Origin: an uncultured Muribaculaceae bacterium
GTDB taxonomy: Bacteria > Bacteroidota > Bacteroidia > Bacteroidales > Muribaculaceae
Direction of reading: 5' to 3'
NCBI GenBank assembly: GCA_910588245.1
Contig: CAJUQP010000007.1
Span: 43,382 to 107,381, forward strand
Length of the DNA stretch: 64,000 nt
The notes beneath the pieces were generated by a model that saw only the letters and a list, made by a program, of their open reading frames with translations, searched no databases and was not told the DNA's origin. Below, piece by piece: positions 30,931-37,921 of this stretch. Each line of letters opens with the position of its first letter. Positions within the stretch are counted from its first letter, which is position 1. A program made the position numbers and the translations under genes.

Positions 30931-32943
30931 CTAAACCGCCATCTTCCCGGCGTTGCTGTAGTCCTTGTTTGTGAATTCAAATTCCTCTTCGGTGTCGGCA
31001 TAGACGGCCTCGGGCTCAGGTGTCTCCACTAAAAGATCCTCCGGCTCTGCCTCGTCCCGTTTCCTGTATTCCATGATGCCGACCCTCGGGATGGCGTTCT
31101 CCTCCACGAATGAGTTGAACTTGGCGATCCTCTTCCGCTGCTCTATGAAGCTTTCCTCATCCTTCTCGGTCTGCTCGGCTCTGGCGGTGCAATAGGTCCC
31201 CGGGTCAGAAAGCCGGTCGATATATCTGTCTCCCTGGTAGATGTAGATATCCGTGATTTCCCCGGCATCGTCTGTGAGGTAATAGGCGTCTACCTTGTAG
31301 TTGTTGGGGGCGAGTTTCCCCAGCACTTCCGTATCACTGATCCACCAGTCTCTTCCCGCTACCCTGCAGTAGGAGTTCCTTCTGATCGTGGTGCTGACCT
31401 TTTCCCCGATGTAGAGGGCGAGTTTACTGTTGTCAAGAGGCTTGAGTGTGGGGTTGATGTTCTTGGTGAAGACCTCCCACCGGGTCATCCCGGGGTATTT
31501 CTTCTGGTTGTGGTGGAGGGAATTGTTATATTCCTGAATGTCCTTCATGTCATCGGCTATGAGCTCTTCCCAGGAGTAATAGTTCTTCTCCTCGTAAGTG
31601 TTGTTAAGCTCGTCGAACACTTTCACGCTCTCCGTGCGGTAAGCTTTCCTTTTGGCGAAGAATCGTCCTATCCCCACGTGGTTCCTGTGCTCTATGCTGA
31701 TCTTCTTGACTCCGTTGCAGTTCTCCGAATGTTTCTCCTGGGAGTTCATCGGGGCGCAGAACCTTACGAACGGGAAGACCTCCTCTGCCTTCAGGAAACT
31801 GTCTCTCCACTGGCTCATAAGATGGTTCTCCACCTCGACCTCCGCGGGAGTACCCCAGCCGTTCCTGTCAAGCAGCCTGAACATGTTCCGGAACATGTCG
31901 ATCACGAGATCCACGGTCTTGCTCCTGTTGTAGGCGAAACCTATGCAGCAGTCGCTTGCCACGTCGTAGGCGTAGTATGCCTTGGGCCTCTGTTTCGTGT
32001 CCTTGAGCTTGCGCGGGAGGTCACGGTCGTCAAACGATACCTTCGACAGTGAGAATTCCGGCCGGTGGCGGTGCATGTGCGGCATGGTCTCGTGCATGAA
32101 GGTCGTGTAGCTGTCGAGCCGGTGCGAGAGCAGGATCTGGTTCTTTGGGCTGTTGAGATAGGCCGATATCGTGGCCTCGCTGAGCTCGAGGGGGTTCCCC
32201 TTCCTGTCCCTGTAGTCCTCACGGTTGATCATCTCCCCGCTCTCATAGTCCCAGACGGCGAGCTCGCCGTTCACGAACTGGTTGTAATACCTGTGCACGT
32301 CCTTGTGCCAGGGACGGTTCATCTGTATGGCGAGCGACAGGATCAGCTGCTCCACCTTGATGTTGACCTTGCGCGTGTTCTGGTTGCCGAACTTCCCGCT
32401 CATGAGGCTGGCGTAACCCTTGCTCCGGTATTCGCTGACCCTCTTCTGGAACCGCTGCACGCTCGTGGGCAGCGTGTGGTTGAATTCAGCCCTCAGGGTC
32501 TCGATCACGGTCGCCATCATGCTCCAGTCATATTTCTCTCCCATCAGGCGCCGCCTGGCCTTCGCGTCATCGTAGAGCCTTATGCAGGTGTTGAGCACCG
32601 ACGCGTTCGTCACGTATTCCCTCGCCCGGTCATCCTTGAGCTCCACACCGCATTTCTCGAAGTCGAAGAAGTAGTTCGTGGCTTCATGATCGACGGTATA
32701 GTTGCTCCTGATCCATGCCCGTAGCTGCGCTTCCTTACCACCGTAGACCTCCTTGGCTTTATTCCTGTATGGTTCCGGTAGGCTGTCAACGGCGATCATG
32801 GCGCGGTTGCCCAGGCCTTTTCCTTCATTGACTTTAATGACTCTGTCACGCCGAAGCCAATTCTTGTAATTGCCCTGAGTGACGATGCCTCCGTCTATGA
32901 GTTCCCGGTATGATATGCAATATGTGCCGTTGATATATTCCAT
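30931..32943 (-). CDS. MuA-like DDE transposase
   Basis: A 670-residue protein, the MuA size class. The N-terminal part has winged-helix-like DNA-binding regions (YCISYRELIDGGIVTQGNYK, then GKGLGNRAMIAVDSLPEPYR). The catalytic core starts near residue 320: D327 in KAYYAYDVASDCCIG, then a second acidic site in TPAEVEVENHLMSQW (residues 366-379) where MuA has Asp and this protein has Glu, and E407 in QEKHSENCNGVKK. A beta-barrel-like domain follows. It carries out strand transfer for integration and replicative transposition. The C-terminus is acidic and may contact the MuB-like partner. Confidence 0.9.
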   Translation of the reverse strand: MEYINGTYCISYRELIDGGIVTQGNYKNWLRRDRVIKVNEGKGLGNRAMIAVDSLPEPYRNKAKEVYGGKEAQLRAWIRSNYTVDHEATNYFFDFEKCGVELKDDRAREYVTNASVLNTCIRLYDDAKARRRLMGEKYDWSMMATVIETLRAEFNHTLPTSVQRFQKRVSEYRSKGYASLMSGKFGNQNTRKVNIKVEQLILSLAIQMNRPWHKDVHRYYNQFVNGELAVWDYESGEMINREDYRDRKGNPLELSEATISAYLNSPKNQILLSHRLDSYTTFMHETMPHMHRHRPEFSLSKVSFDDRDLPRKLKDTKQRPKAYYAYDVASDCCIGFAYNRSKTVDLVIDMFRNMFRLLDRNGWGTPAEVEVENHLMSQWRDSFLKAEEVFPFVRFCAPMNSQEKHSENCNGVKKISIEHRNHVGIGRFFAKRKAYRTESVKVFDELNNTYEEKNYYSWEELIADDMKDIQEYNNSLHHNQKKYPGMTRWEVFTKNINPTLKPLDNSKLALYIGEKVSTTIRRNSYCRVAGRDWWISDTEVLGKLAPNNYKVDAYYLTDDAGEITDIYIYQGDRYIDRLSDPGTYCTARAEQTEKDEESFIEQRKRIAKFNSFVEENAIPRVGIMEYRKRDEAEPEDLLVETPEPEAVYADTEEEFEFTNKDYSNAGKMAV

Positions 32944-32955
32944 AGTTCGATCTCC

Positions 32956-33333
32956 TTATCTCATCATGGCCGCGCGTTCCTGCATCTCGTAGATCATGGC
33001 TATGTTCACGTTGTCGGCCCGTTCTTTAAGAATCCCTTTATGCCAGATCTCCCCGTGACTGTCATCACGGAAAAATTTTAGCGTCGCCCCATTCGGGAGC
33101 CTGTTCACCATGTTCCCATCCGAAGTGAAGAAGGTCTCCATCTCACGCAACGTCACCATAACCTCACCGCCTCGCTCCAGAGCTGCCTTACGGATACGCT
33201 TCCGCATCTCCGAACTCGGCTTCTGAAGGTCAAGCGAGTTGTACAGCGTCTGTTCGGTGCAGCCGAACAGCTTCTTCAGAAACTCCCGGTTCTCCTTCGT
33301 AACCACTATCTCTCTCTTTGCTATCTCGCCCAT
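32956..33333 (-). CDS. Small early phage protein with HTH-like segment
   Basis: A 125-residue protein. I choose ATG 33333 (MGEIAKREIVVTKENREFLK), as the longer frame runs through a promoter on the other strand. EFLKKLFGCTEQTLYNSLDL followed by KPSSEMRKRIRKAALERGG could be a helix-turn-helix. The middle, NGATLKFFRDDSHGEIWHKG, looks beta. It lies just upstream of the transposase gene, where Mu has ner. A Ner-like regulatory role is possible but not shown. Confidence 0.5.
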   Translation of the reverse strand: MGEIAKREIVVTKENREFLKKLFGCTEQTLYNSLDLQKPSSEMRKRIRKAALERGGEVMVTLREMETFFTSDGNMVNRLPNGATLKFFRDDSHGEIWHKGILKERADNVNIAMIYEMQERAAMMR

Positions 33334-33347
33334 ATTTACTATATTTG
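33317..33347 (+). promoter_or_regulatory. Strong rightward promoter for gene 33374-33772
   Basis: TTTG (33317-33320), 19 bases, TATATTTG (33340-33347), a full consensus match, 26 bases before the ATG. It points against the early operon. Confidence 0.7.
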
Positions 33348-33373
33348 CAGAAATTTTTAAATTCAAATTATTT

Positions 33374-33772
33374 ATGAACATTGAACTTGAAATGCTCAAA
33401 GCCCAACATGAGGCTTTACGCACCTATTTCATGTCGCTGCTCCCAACAATTTTCAGCCAGGATGAGCAGCAGAAATTAGATGGAAGTAAAACCTGGCTGG
33501 CTAAATATTTTCTCTGGCGATTTGAGAGAGAGAATCTTTCGTCATTGAGTTCAAAGATTTCGCAATCATCTCCTGGCTTGGCGAAGATTGAGCATCGCCG
33601 TTTCCAACTCCAGGTTTTGATGGATGTTGCCTATATTCAGGGAGAACTTGAAGGGTACGATCTGATTCGTAAGATTTCAAGGGCTGATGCGGAGTTGGCA
33701 AATCATGTCTTTTCCGATTCTGATGGAAGCGAGGCAGGAATGATTCAGCTGATTGAGGAGTCTTGCAAGTGA
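33374..33772 (+). CDS. Lone rightward prophage gene, unknown helical protein
   Basis: A 132-residue protein starting MNIELEMLKAQHEALRTYFM. It is helical with conserved-looking stretches (KTWLAKYFLWRFERENLSSL, KISRADAELANHVFSDSDGS). ATG 33374 is fixed by the consensus promoter just upstream. It is the only rightward gene between the repressor and the late operon, so it may be expressed in the lysogen. Its 3' part overlaps the end of the leftward frame 33501-33980 by about 270 bases. I do not recognise it. Confidence 0.6.
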   Translation: MNIELEMLKAQHEALRTYFMSLLPTIFSQDEQQKLDGSKTWLAKYFLWRFERENLSSLSSKISQSSPGLAKIEHRRFQLQVLMDVAYIQGELEGYDLIRKISRADAELANHVFSDSDGSEAGMIQLIEESCK

Positions 33773-33980
33773 TATTAATATCAATCTTATCTATCACCTC
33801 CTCAAGCCCGAACTGACACTCGACCAGAACGCCATATTCCGTCGATCTCTCCCTCTCTGCCTCGCTGTGGGAAGCCTCGAACCGGTCAAGCACTCCCTTC
33901 ACATCCTCGAGGTTCTGGCTGAGACTCTGCCTCAGCACCTTCACCGCCCTGGCGGCCATCCTTTCTGTTGTTGCTTTCAT
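33501..33980 (-). CDS. Small early gene, N-terminal coiled coil; C-terminal half doubtful
   Basis: A 159-residue frame starting MKATTERMAARAVKVLRQSL. The first 70 residues (EDVKGVLDRFEASHSEAERE, LVECQFGLEEVIDKIDINI) look like a real coiled-coil protein. The rest lies antisense to the rightward gene 33374-33772 and reads like an antisense shadow (His/Pro/Ser-rich). Either the gene really extends into its neighbour, or a frameshift has removed its natural stop. It follows the tRNA-like gene by 22 bases and would share its transcript. Confidence 0.4.
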   Translation of the reverse strand: MKATTERMAARAVKVLRQSLSQNLEDVKGVLDRFEASHSEAERERSTEYGVLVECQFGLEEVIDKIDINITCKTPQSAESFLPRFHQNRKRHDLPTPHQPLKSYESDRTLQVLPEYRQHPSKPGVGNGDAQSSPSQEMIAKSLNSMTKDSLSQIARENI

Positions 33981-34002
33981 AAGCTTTATTTTTTTTGATT
34001 GT

Positions 34003-34086
34003 TGGTGGAAGGACTCGGACTCGAACCGAGGACGATACAGTCGGATTGGTTACCGCCGTTTGCTCTGCCAACTGAACTATCCCTCC
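34003..34086 (-). tRNA. tRNA-like gene with abnormal anticodon region and encoded CCA
   Basis: On the minus strand GGAGGGA and TCCTTCC form a seven-pair acceptor stem (one G-U), followed by ACCA. The D arm is GTTC-AGTTGGCA-GAGC, and the T arm CTCGG-TTCGAGT-CCGAG is perfect. Between D and T arms there are about 30 bases rather than the usual 22, and I find no regular five-pair anticodon stem. It could be a decayed tRNA, a class with a variable arm (GAC..GTC), or a tRNA mimic. It is first in line after gene 34206-34667 in the early operon. Confidence 0.5.
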
Positions 34087-34205
34087 TTTGTGCCGCCACG
34101 CGCCTCACGGCGAACGGCGACCGAATCTTTTGTTGGAAAAATTTTGTATCTCACAATTTTTCGACCCTCTGGCCGAAGGATCGCCCTCTCTTGGGTCTGA
34201 CCCCG

Positions 34206-34667
34206 TTATCTTTGTGGCCCCAGTATGTCGAATATCGACATCTGATACAGGCTCCTTTCGCTGATTTCCCTTATGGTATCGTCTACTATCTGGCGGATCT
34301 TCCTGTCCTCCGGAGCTCCATTGTAGTGTGGATAGCCTCTCAGTCTCTCAAGGCAATTCCTGAGCGCCATCCTGATGGTTTTCCCCGGCGTCTCATAATG
34401 ACGGCGACACGGCCAGGAGCTGTTACCTTCATCATCCTTGGACAGCGTGTAACTCGAATATATCATCCCGTCAGTCGCAAGAGCGAGATGGATACCGAGG
34501 AAGCAGTTTGCCTCGTTGCAAACCACCACAGTCGCTTCCGGCGTTAGGGCTGTCCACTTATTGTGCTTCTGTGGATGCAGCTTGATACGGTCAATCTCCT
34601 CCAATGGGAAAAGATGCTCAAGACCGTGTATGTGCGCGTGCTTATGCTTGATCTGTTTCTTATCCAT
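34206..34667 (-). CDS. First early-operon gene, unknown
   Basis: A 153-residue protein. I choose ATG 34667 (MDKKQIKHKHAHIHGLEHLF) over a TTG start. It has a His/Lys-rich N-terminus, then globular segments (TPEATVVVCNEANCFLGIHL, SSWPCRRHYETPGKTIRMAL) and an ending SERSLYQMSIFDILGPQR. It is the first gene after the repressor-controlled promoter. The 119-base gap to the tRNA-like gene holds AAAAATT and AATTTTT inverted arms (34137-34161). No function recognised. Confidence 0.5.
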   Translation of the reverse strand: MDKKQIKHKHAHIHGLEHLFPLEEIDRIKLHPQKHNKWTALTPEATVVVCNEANCFLGIHLALATDGMIYSSYTLSKDDEGNSSWPCRRHYETPGKTIRMALRNCLERLRGYPHYNGAPEDRKIRQIVDDTIREISERSLYQMSIFDILGPQR

Positions 34668-34760
34668 TTTCAATCCTTTTTGTCGGGCCCTTTAGAACCC
34701 GGATTTTGAAAACTCGCCCTTTTTTTGTACCTTTGGGGCCGTTGAATTTTAAATTCTCTG

Positions 34761-34791
34761 CAAAGATAGATGAAAATTTTCAACTATAAAA
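34761..34791 (-). promoter_or_regulatory. Early lytic promoter, overlapped by a repressor-site candidate
   Basis: On the minus strand TATCTTTG (34768-34761) with TTTT 19 bases upstream. The bases between contain TAGTTGAAAATTT, which is repeated 30 bases upstream. Binding there would block transcription. Confidence 0.6.
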
Positions 34792-34816
34792 ATTTTAAGG
34801 CATAAATTTTCAACTA
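34774..34816. repeat. Two direct copies of AAATTTTCAACTA, operator candidates
   Basis: Copies at 34774-34786 and 34804-34816, exactly 30 bases apart. One sits in the early promoter, the other abuts the repressor start codon, so one protein could control both genes. Confidence 0.6.
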
Positions 34817-35566
34817 ATGTGTAAAATTCTTCCTCGTATTAAAGAAATTGCCCTCAATGAAGGGATAACTCTCGGAGCTATGGAGCGAAAAATAGGCGCG
34901 AGTAAGGGTGTTCTATCTCGGGCTGTAGCGAATGGCACAGATATACAATCCAAATGGCTTGAAGCCATAGTTGAGAATTATCCCCGATATTCCGCTCAAT
35001 GGCTCCTGTCAGGGGTGGGGGCAATGTTAAGTTCAGAGAGCATTGGTGTAGATTCTAAACTTGTAAAAACCGATCCTGCCAAGGGTGAAAATTATGTCCC
35101 TCCCACCGCTCCCATAGATAATGGTTGCTCGAATATCAAAATTTATGATCCCGCCTTTACGGAAAATGAGAAAGGGGAGACTCGACCTCGCATTCCGTTC
35201 GATGCAGCTGCCGGAGCTTTGTCCGTGGCTATGCCTGGAGTCTCTTCTTTGCAGTGCGAACAGTTTCCTCTTATCCCCACTCTCCCGGATTATGACTTCA
35301 CGATCATTGCCAGGGGCGACTCCATGACCCCCGATATCCTCTCCGGCGATGAACTTGCCTGCGTCTTCGTTCAGGAGTCGAAGTTCATCCAATGGGGGCG
35401 TCCCCATGTCCTCGACACGGCCCAGGGAATTGTCCTCAAGCGCATCTTCAACCAGAAGGATGCCATCCTCTGCCGTTCTGTCAATCATGACTACCCGGAT
35501 TTCGAGATTCCCAAGGATGAAATCTACCATCTCGCCATCGTGGTCGGCCTCATCCGCCATTTCTAA
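34817..35566 (+). CDS. LexA/CI-like prophage repressor with S24 peptidase domain
   Basis: A 249-residue protein. The N-terminal HTH is at residues about 15-65 (NEGITLGAMERKIGASKGVL). The C-terminal peptidase S24 domain has Ser169 in IIARGDSMTPDI and Lys208 in QGIVLKRIF, and a likely self-cleavage site at Ala132-Gly133 in FDAAAGALSV. RecA-stimulated self-cleavage would allow induction by DNA damage. It faces the early promoter, and a repeat site touches its own start codon, implying autoregulation. It is the rightmost confident phage gene. Confidence 0.9.
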   Translation: MCKILPRIKEIALNEGITLGAMERKIGASKGVLSRAVANGTDIQSKWLEAIVENYPRYSAQWLLSGVGAMLSSESIGVDSKLVKTDPAKGENYVPPTAPIDNGCSNIKIYDPAFTENEKGETRPRIPFDAAAGALSVAMPGVSSLQCEQFPLIPTLPDYDFTIIARGDSMTPDILSGDELACVFVQESKFIQWGRPHVLDTAQGIVLKRIFNQKDAILCRSVNHDYPDFEIPKDEIYHLAIVVGLIRHF

Positions 35567-35627
35567 CCGATCTCCACCGAGTCACCCCTGGCCCTATCCA
35601 ACCCCCCATCCCGTCCTTGTTCAGTTA

Positions 35628-35645
35628 CCGGGCGCTTGCGCCCGG
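35628..35645 (+). terminator. GC-rich hairpin after the repressor
   Basis: Perfect arms CCGGGCGC and GCGCCCGG around TT, 62 bases after the repressor stop. The T-tract is weak, so termination is likely but not certain. Confidence 0.5.
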
Positions 35646-35780
35646 GTTCCTCTCCCCCCTTATTTCCCTTAAATCAGGAGCGTAAATAAAGCTAATCTAC
35701 TGATTCCTCGCTATATTATTAAGGAGTGCCGAAAAAGCAAGGGGGTAATTTGATTGCAATAACTCCTCATATTTTAACAC

Positions 35781-35801
35781 TTATCCAAAAAAATTGGATA
35801 A
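35781..35801. promoter_or_regulatory. Inverted repeat TTATCCAA-N5-TTGGATAA
   Basis: Eight-base perfect arms in an AT-rich stretch near the prophage end; candidate protein-binding site. Confidence 0.4.
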
Positions 35802-35840
35802 TTTCGCCCCCACAGCTTAGGGGGGGTAAAAACCCGAATC

Positions 35841-35933
35841 TGACTCCCTAAACTTTGCGTTATGACACCCTAATATAATCATTCCAATATCGTGCCATGA
35901 CTCCCTAAACTGACTCCCTAACTGACTCCCTAA
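35841..35933. repeat. Iteron-like array of TGACTCCCTAA
   Basis: Copies at 35841, 35863 (one mismatch), 35898, 35911 and 35923, all in the same direction; the last three are 13 and 12 bases apart. Position between repressor and host suggests transposase end-binding sites or another multi-copy binding site. Confidence 0.7.
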
Positions 35934-35998
35934 ACCGAAAATCGACCCATTTTGACCCTGTTTTGAGGCTTTCTTGACAATAGTCATCGACATAAAAC

Positions 35999-36040
35999 GG
36001 AAGACGGAGAAAGGCCCGCTATGGCTCTTCTCCGTCTTCC
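35999..36040. terminator. Strong bidirectional-type hairpin near the prophage boundary
   Basis: Thirteen-base perfect arms GGAAGACGGAGAA and TTCTCCGTCTTCC around a 16-base loop. It follows the leftward gene 36132-36368 and so may be its host terminator. Confidence 0.55.
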
Positions 36041-36131
36041 GCTCTCGCAACTGTCCAATCCCTATTCCAACATCGTTTTGAGGCCGTTTAAATGCCTTTC
36101 CAAGGCCATCCGTAGGCTCCCATGTATTTTC

Positions 36132-36368
36132 TTATTCCTCTGCGCTGCCGTCTACGGATCGTGGCGCTGTCAGTAGCGTAGTCTGTTGTATTATTGCGAG
36201 TTTAGTCACCACCGTGCCGCCTCCGCTCAACCCTGCGCGGCGCAGATAATCGTATCCGCAACCCACTTCATCCGGTGTCAGATGATGGAAGATCGCCGCG
36301 ATCGATCCGAACGCCAGCGTCCTCCTTTTCCCTGTCAGATGCACCAGTATAACCTTCGTCTGTCTCAT
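36132..36368 (-). CDS. Small conserved protein, unknown
   Basis: A 78-residue protein. I choose ATG 36368 (MRQTKVILVHLTGKRRTLAF), which fits a promoter 60 bases upstream. The sequence continues GSIAAIFHHLTPDEVGCGYD and YLRRAGLSGGGTVVTKLAII. It resembles short Bacteroidales proteins with the pattern K..LVHLTGKR..FGSI.AI, seen in phages and elsewhere (from memory). It could be the last prophage gene or the first host gene. Function unknown. Confidence 0.55.
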   Translation of the reverse strand: MRQTKVILVHLTGKRRTLAFGSIAAIFHHLTPDEVGCGYDYLRRAGLSGGGTVVTKLAIIQQTTLLTAPRSVDGSAEE

Positions 36369-36428
36369 ATCCGTCAATTTTAACCAGGAACCGGCCCCGA
36401 TCGCGCCCATCCCGTCCATTTCCACCCG

Positions 36429-36459
36429 CAAATATACACAAATAACCGCTATTTGCAAC
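36429..36459 (-). promoter_or_regulatory. Promoter for gene 36132-36368
   Basis: On the minus strand GTTG, 19 bases, TATATTTG (36436-36429). Confidence 0.55.
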
Positions 36460-36806
36460 CTTTAATTAAATAAATTTCAGCAAAACCACACAAAAAAACA
36501 GCTCCCGCCGCCCAATTTCCCCTCAAAATCCTCCGGAACCGGCCGCGATCGCCCGAAATCCCCCACATCCAGCGCCCCCATGTAAAGCCATCCCCCTCAA
36601 AAGCCACCTATCCACCCCGCCCATGTAAACCCCATGTAAAAGCCCTGTGAAAAAATAAACGCTTCGTTTTTCGCGCCCCGATCCACCTCCCGTCACCTAA
36701 CTCCCACATTCCCAACTCCTTCCCCTCACTTCCCCCTCCATCCCTCCTCATACGCTTCGTTTTACGCCCCATAAACGTTGCTTTTTAAACAACTTCTAAG
36801 AAGGAT
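36460..36806. other. G-poor noncoding stretch before cysteine synthase
   Basis: About 350 bases, strikingly poor in G on the plus strand (mostly C, A and T), with no gene. It contains CATGTAAA three times and two copies of ACGCTTCGTTTT followed by CGC and C-runs (about 36659 and 36751). AAGAAGGAT just before the cysK ATG is a likely ribosome site. No clear promoter box was found. Confidence 0.5.
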
Positions 36807-37739
36807 ATGAGGATATATGAGAATATGACGGAGCTTATCGGTGCCACTCCGCTTGTGGAGGTTGGGTCGATAGAGAAAGAGGAGGGGCTCCGGGCCCGAG
36901 TTCTGGTGAAACCGGAGTCGTTCAATCCCGGAGGGAGTGCCAAAGACCGTGCGGCACTCTCGATGGTGGAGGATGCGGAGCGTAGTGGTGCGCTTCGCCC
37001 CGGAGCGCTTATCGTGGAGCCTACAAGCGGAAACACCGGGGTAGGTCTGGCGCTTGTGTCGGCGATAAAGGGCTACCGGCTCATATTGACGATGCCTGAG
37101 ACAATGAGCGTGGAGCGCAGGCGACTGCTTGCCGCTTATGGCGCCGAACTGGTGCTTACGCCCGGAGCGGAGGGTATGGCCGGGGCCATACGCAAGGCTG
37201 AGGAGATCCTTGCGGAGAATCCGGGGGCGTTCATGCCGCGGCAGTTCGATAATCCGGCGAATCCGGCTGCCCACAGGATGTCGACCGGTGAGGAGATATG
37301 GCGCGACACCGACGGGAAGGTGGATATTTTCGTGGCTGCCGCCGGCACGGGTGGCACCGTTTCAGGAGTGGGAGAGGCTCTTAAAGCCCATAACACGGGT
37401 GTGAAGATCGTGGCTGTGGAGCCGGAAGCATCCCCTGTGCTGTCGGGAGGTGCCGCGGGTCCCCATAGGATACAGGGAATCGGGGCAGGTTTCGTGCCTG
37501 GTAATTTCCACCGGGATGTTGTCGACGAGATAATGACTGTTGGCGATGAGGAGGCGATGGAGGGCGCCAGGATGCTTGCCCGCAAGGAGGGGATATTGGC
37601 GGGCATATCCTCGGGAGCCGCTTTTGCCGCGGGCCTCCGTCAGGCGCGCCGTCCGGAGAATGCCGGAAAACTGATCGTGGTCCTCCTCCCCGACACGGGA
37701 GAGCGTTACCTCTCCACCTCACTCTTCATTGAGGAATAA
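36807..37739 (+). CDS. cysK: Cysteine synthase (O-acetylserine sulfhydrylase)
   Basis: A 310-residue PLP enzyme of the normal CysK length. The PLP lysine is K46 in NPGGSAKDRAA; the phosphate and substrate loop is TSGNTG at residues 73-78; the Gly-rich loop GTGGTVSGVG is near 180. It makes cysteine from O-acetylserine and sulfide in the cytoplasm. It stands alone with its own terminator (37747-37771). The start MRIYENMTELIGATPLVEVG is fixed by AAGAAGGAT upstream. Confidence 0.92.
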   Translation: MRIYENMTELIGATPLVEVGSIEKEEGLRARVLVKPESFNPGGSAKDRAALSMVEDAERSGALRPGALIVEPTSGNTGVGLALVSAIKGYRLILTMPETMSVERRRLLAAYGAELVLTPGAEGMAGAIRKAEEILAENPGAFMPRQFDNPANPAAHRMSTGEEIWRDTDGKVDIFVAAAGTGGTVSGVGEALKAHNTGVKIVAVEPEASPVLSGGAAGPHRIQGIGAGFVPGNFHRDVVDEIMTVGDEEAMEGARMLARKEGILAGISSGAAFAAGLRQARRPENAGKLIVVLLPDTGERYLSTSLFIEE

Positions 37740-37746
37740 ATAATTT

Positions 37747-37771
37747 GCTCTCAGCGTTGAGATGCTTTTTT
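37747..37771 (+). terminator. Terminator after cysK
   Basis: Stem GC-TCTCA / TGAGA-T-GC with a GCGT loop, then six T. Confidence 0.6.
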
Positions 37772-37921
37772 CAGCTTTCACTGAGCCAGCCGGTGATGCG
37801 GCGTTTCTCTGTGGAGAAGTTGACGCCGATCTTTATTATCCTGCGGTTGTCTGTGGCGAATGGGAGGGCATAACCCTTATCGGTCGTGCGGTGCGGTATC
37901 TGAATGGGTGTCGGGGATGCC

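Larger units (their letters stand above)
1..35980. mobile_element. Mu-like transposable prophage with long non-contractile tail (left part cut off by window)
   Basis: A MuA-like DDE transposase, MuB-like ATPase, GemA-like and DUF3164-like proteins, DUF935 portal, DUF1320 protein and gpG-like morphogenesis protein identify a Mu-type transposable phage. The tail genes (tube, G/GT chaperones, tape measure, distal tail, tail-associated protein) are instead of siphovirus type. Temperate Mu-like siphophages such as Hankyphage are known from Bacteroides; that comparison is from knowledge, not a search. The repressor end lies on the right. I place the boundary near 35,980, after the TGACTCCCTAA repeats and before a host-type terminator, but no target duplication can be checked because the other end is outside the window. 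The boundary is uncertain by a few hundred bases. Confidence 0.85.
35567..36131. other. Prophage-end control region without genes
   Basis: 565 bases with no credible gene. In order: a GC-rich hairpin (35628-35645), an AT inverted repeat (35781-35801), TTAGGGGGGGTA (35817-35828), five TGACTCCCTAA-type repeats (35841-35933), and a strong hairpin (35999-36040). The leftward frame at 35817-36050 is produced by the repeats. Confidence 0.6.

Noticed and set aside
35841..35933. Repeat array considered as a CRISPR array
   Set aside because: Units are only 11 bases, spacing is irregular and short, and no cas genes are present.
35817..36050. A 77-codon leftward frame over the TGACTCCCTAA repeats
   Set aside because: Its sequence is created by the direct repeats and the hairpin; no ribosome site or promoter is seen.
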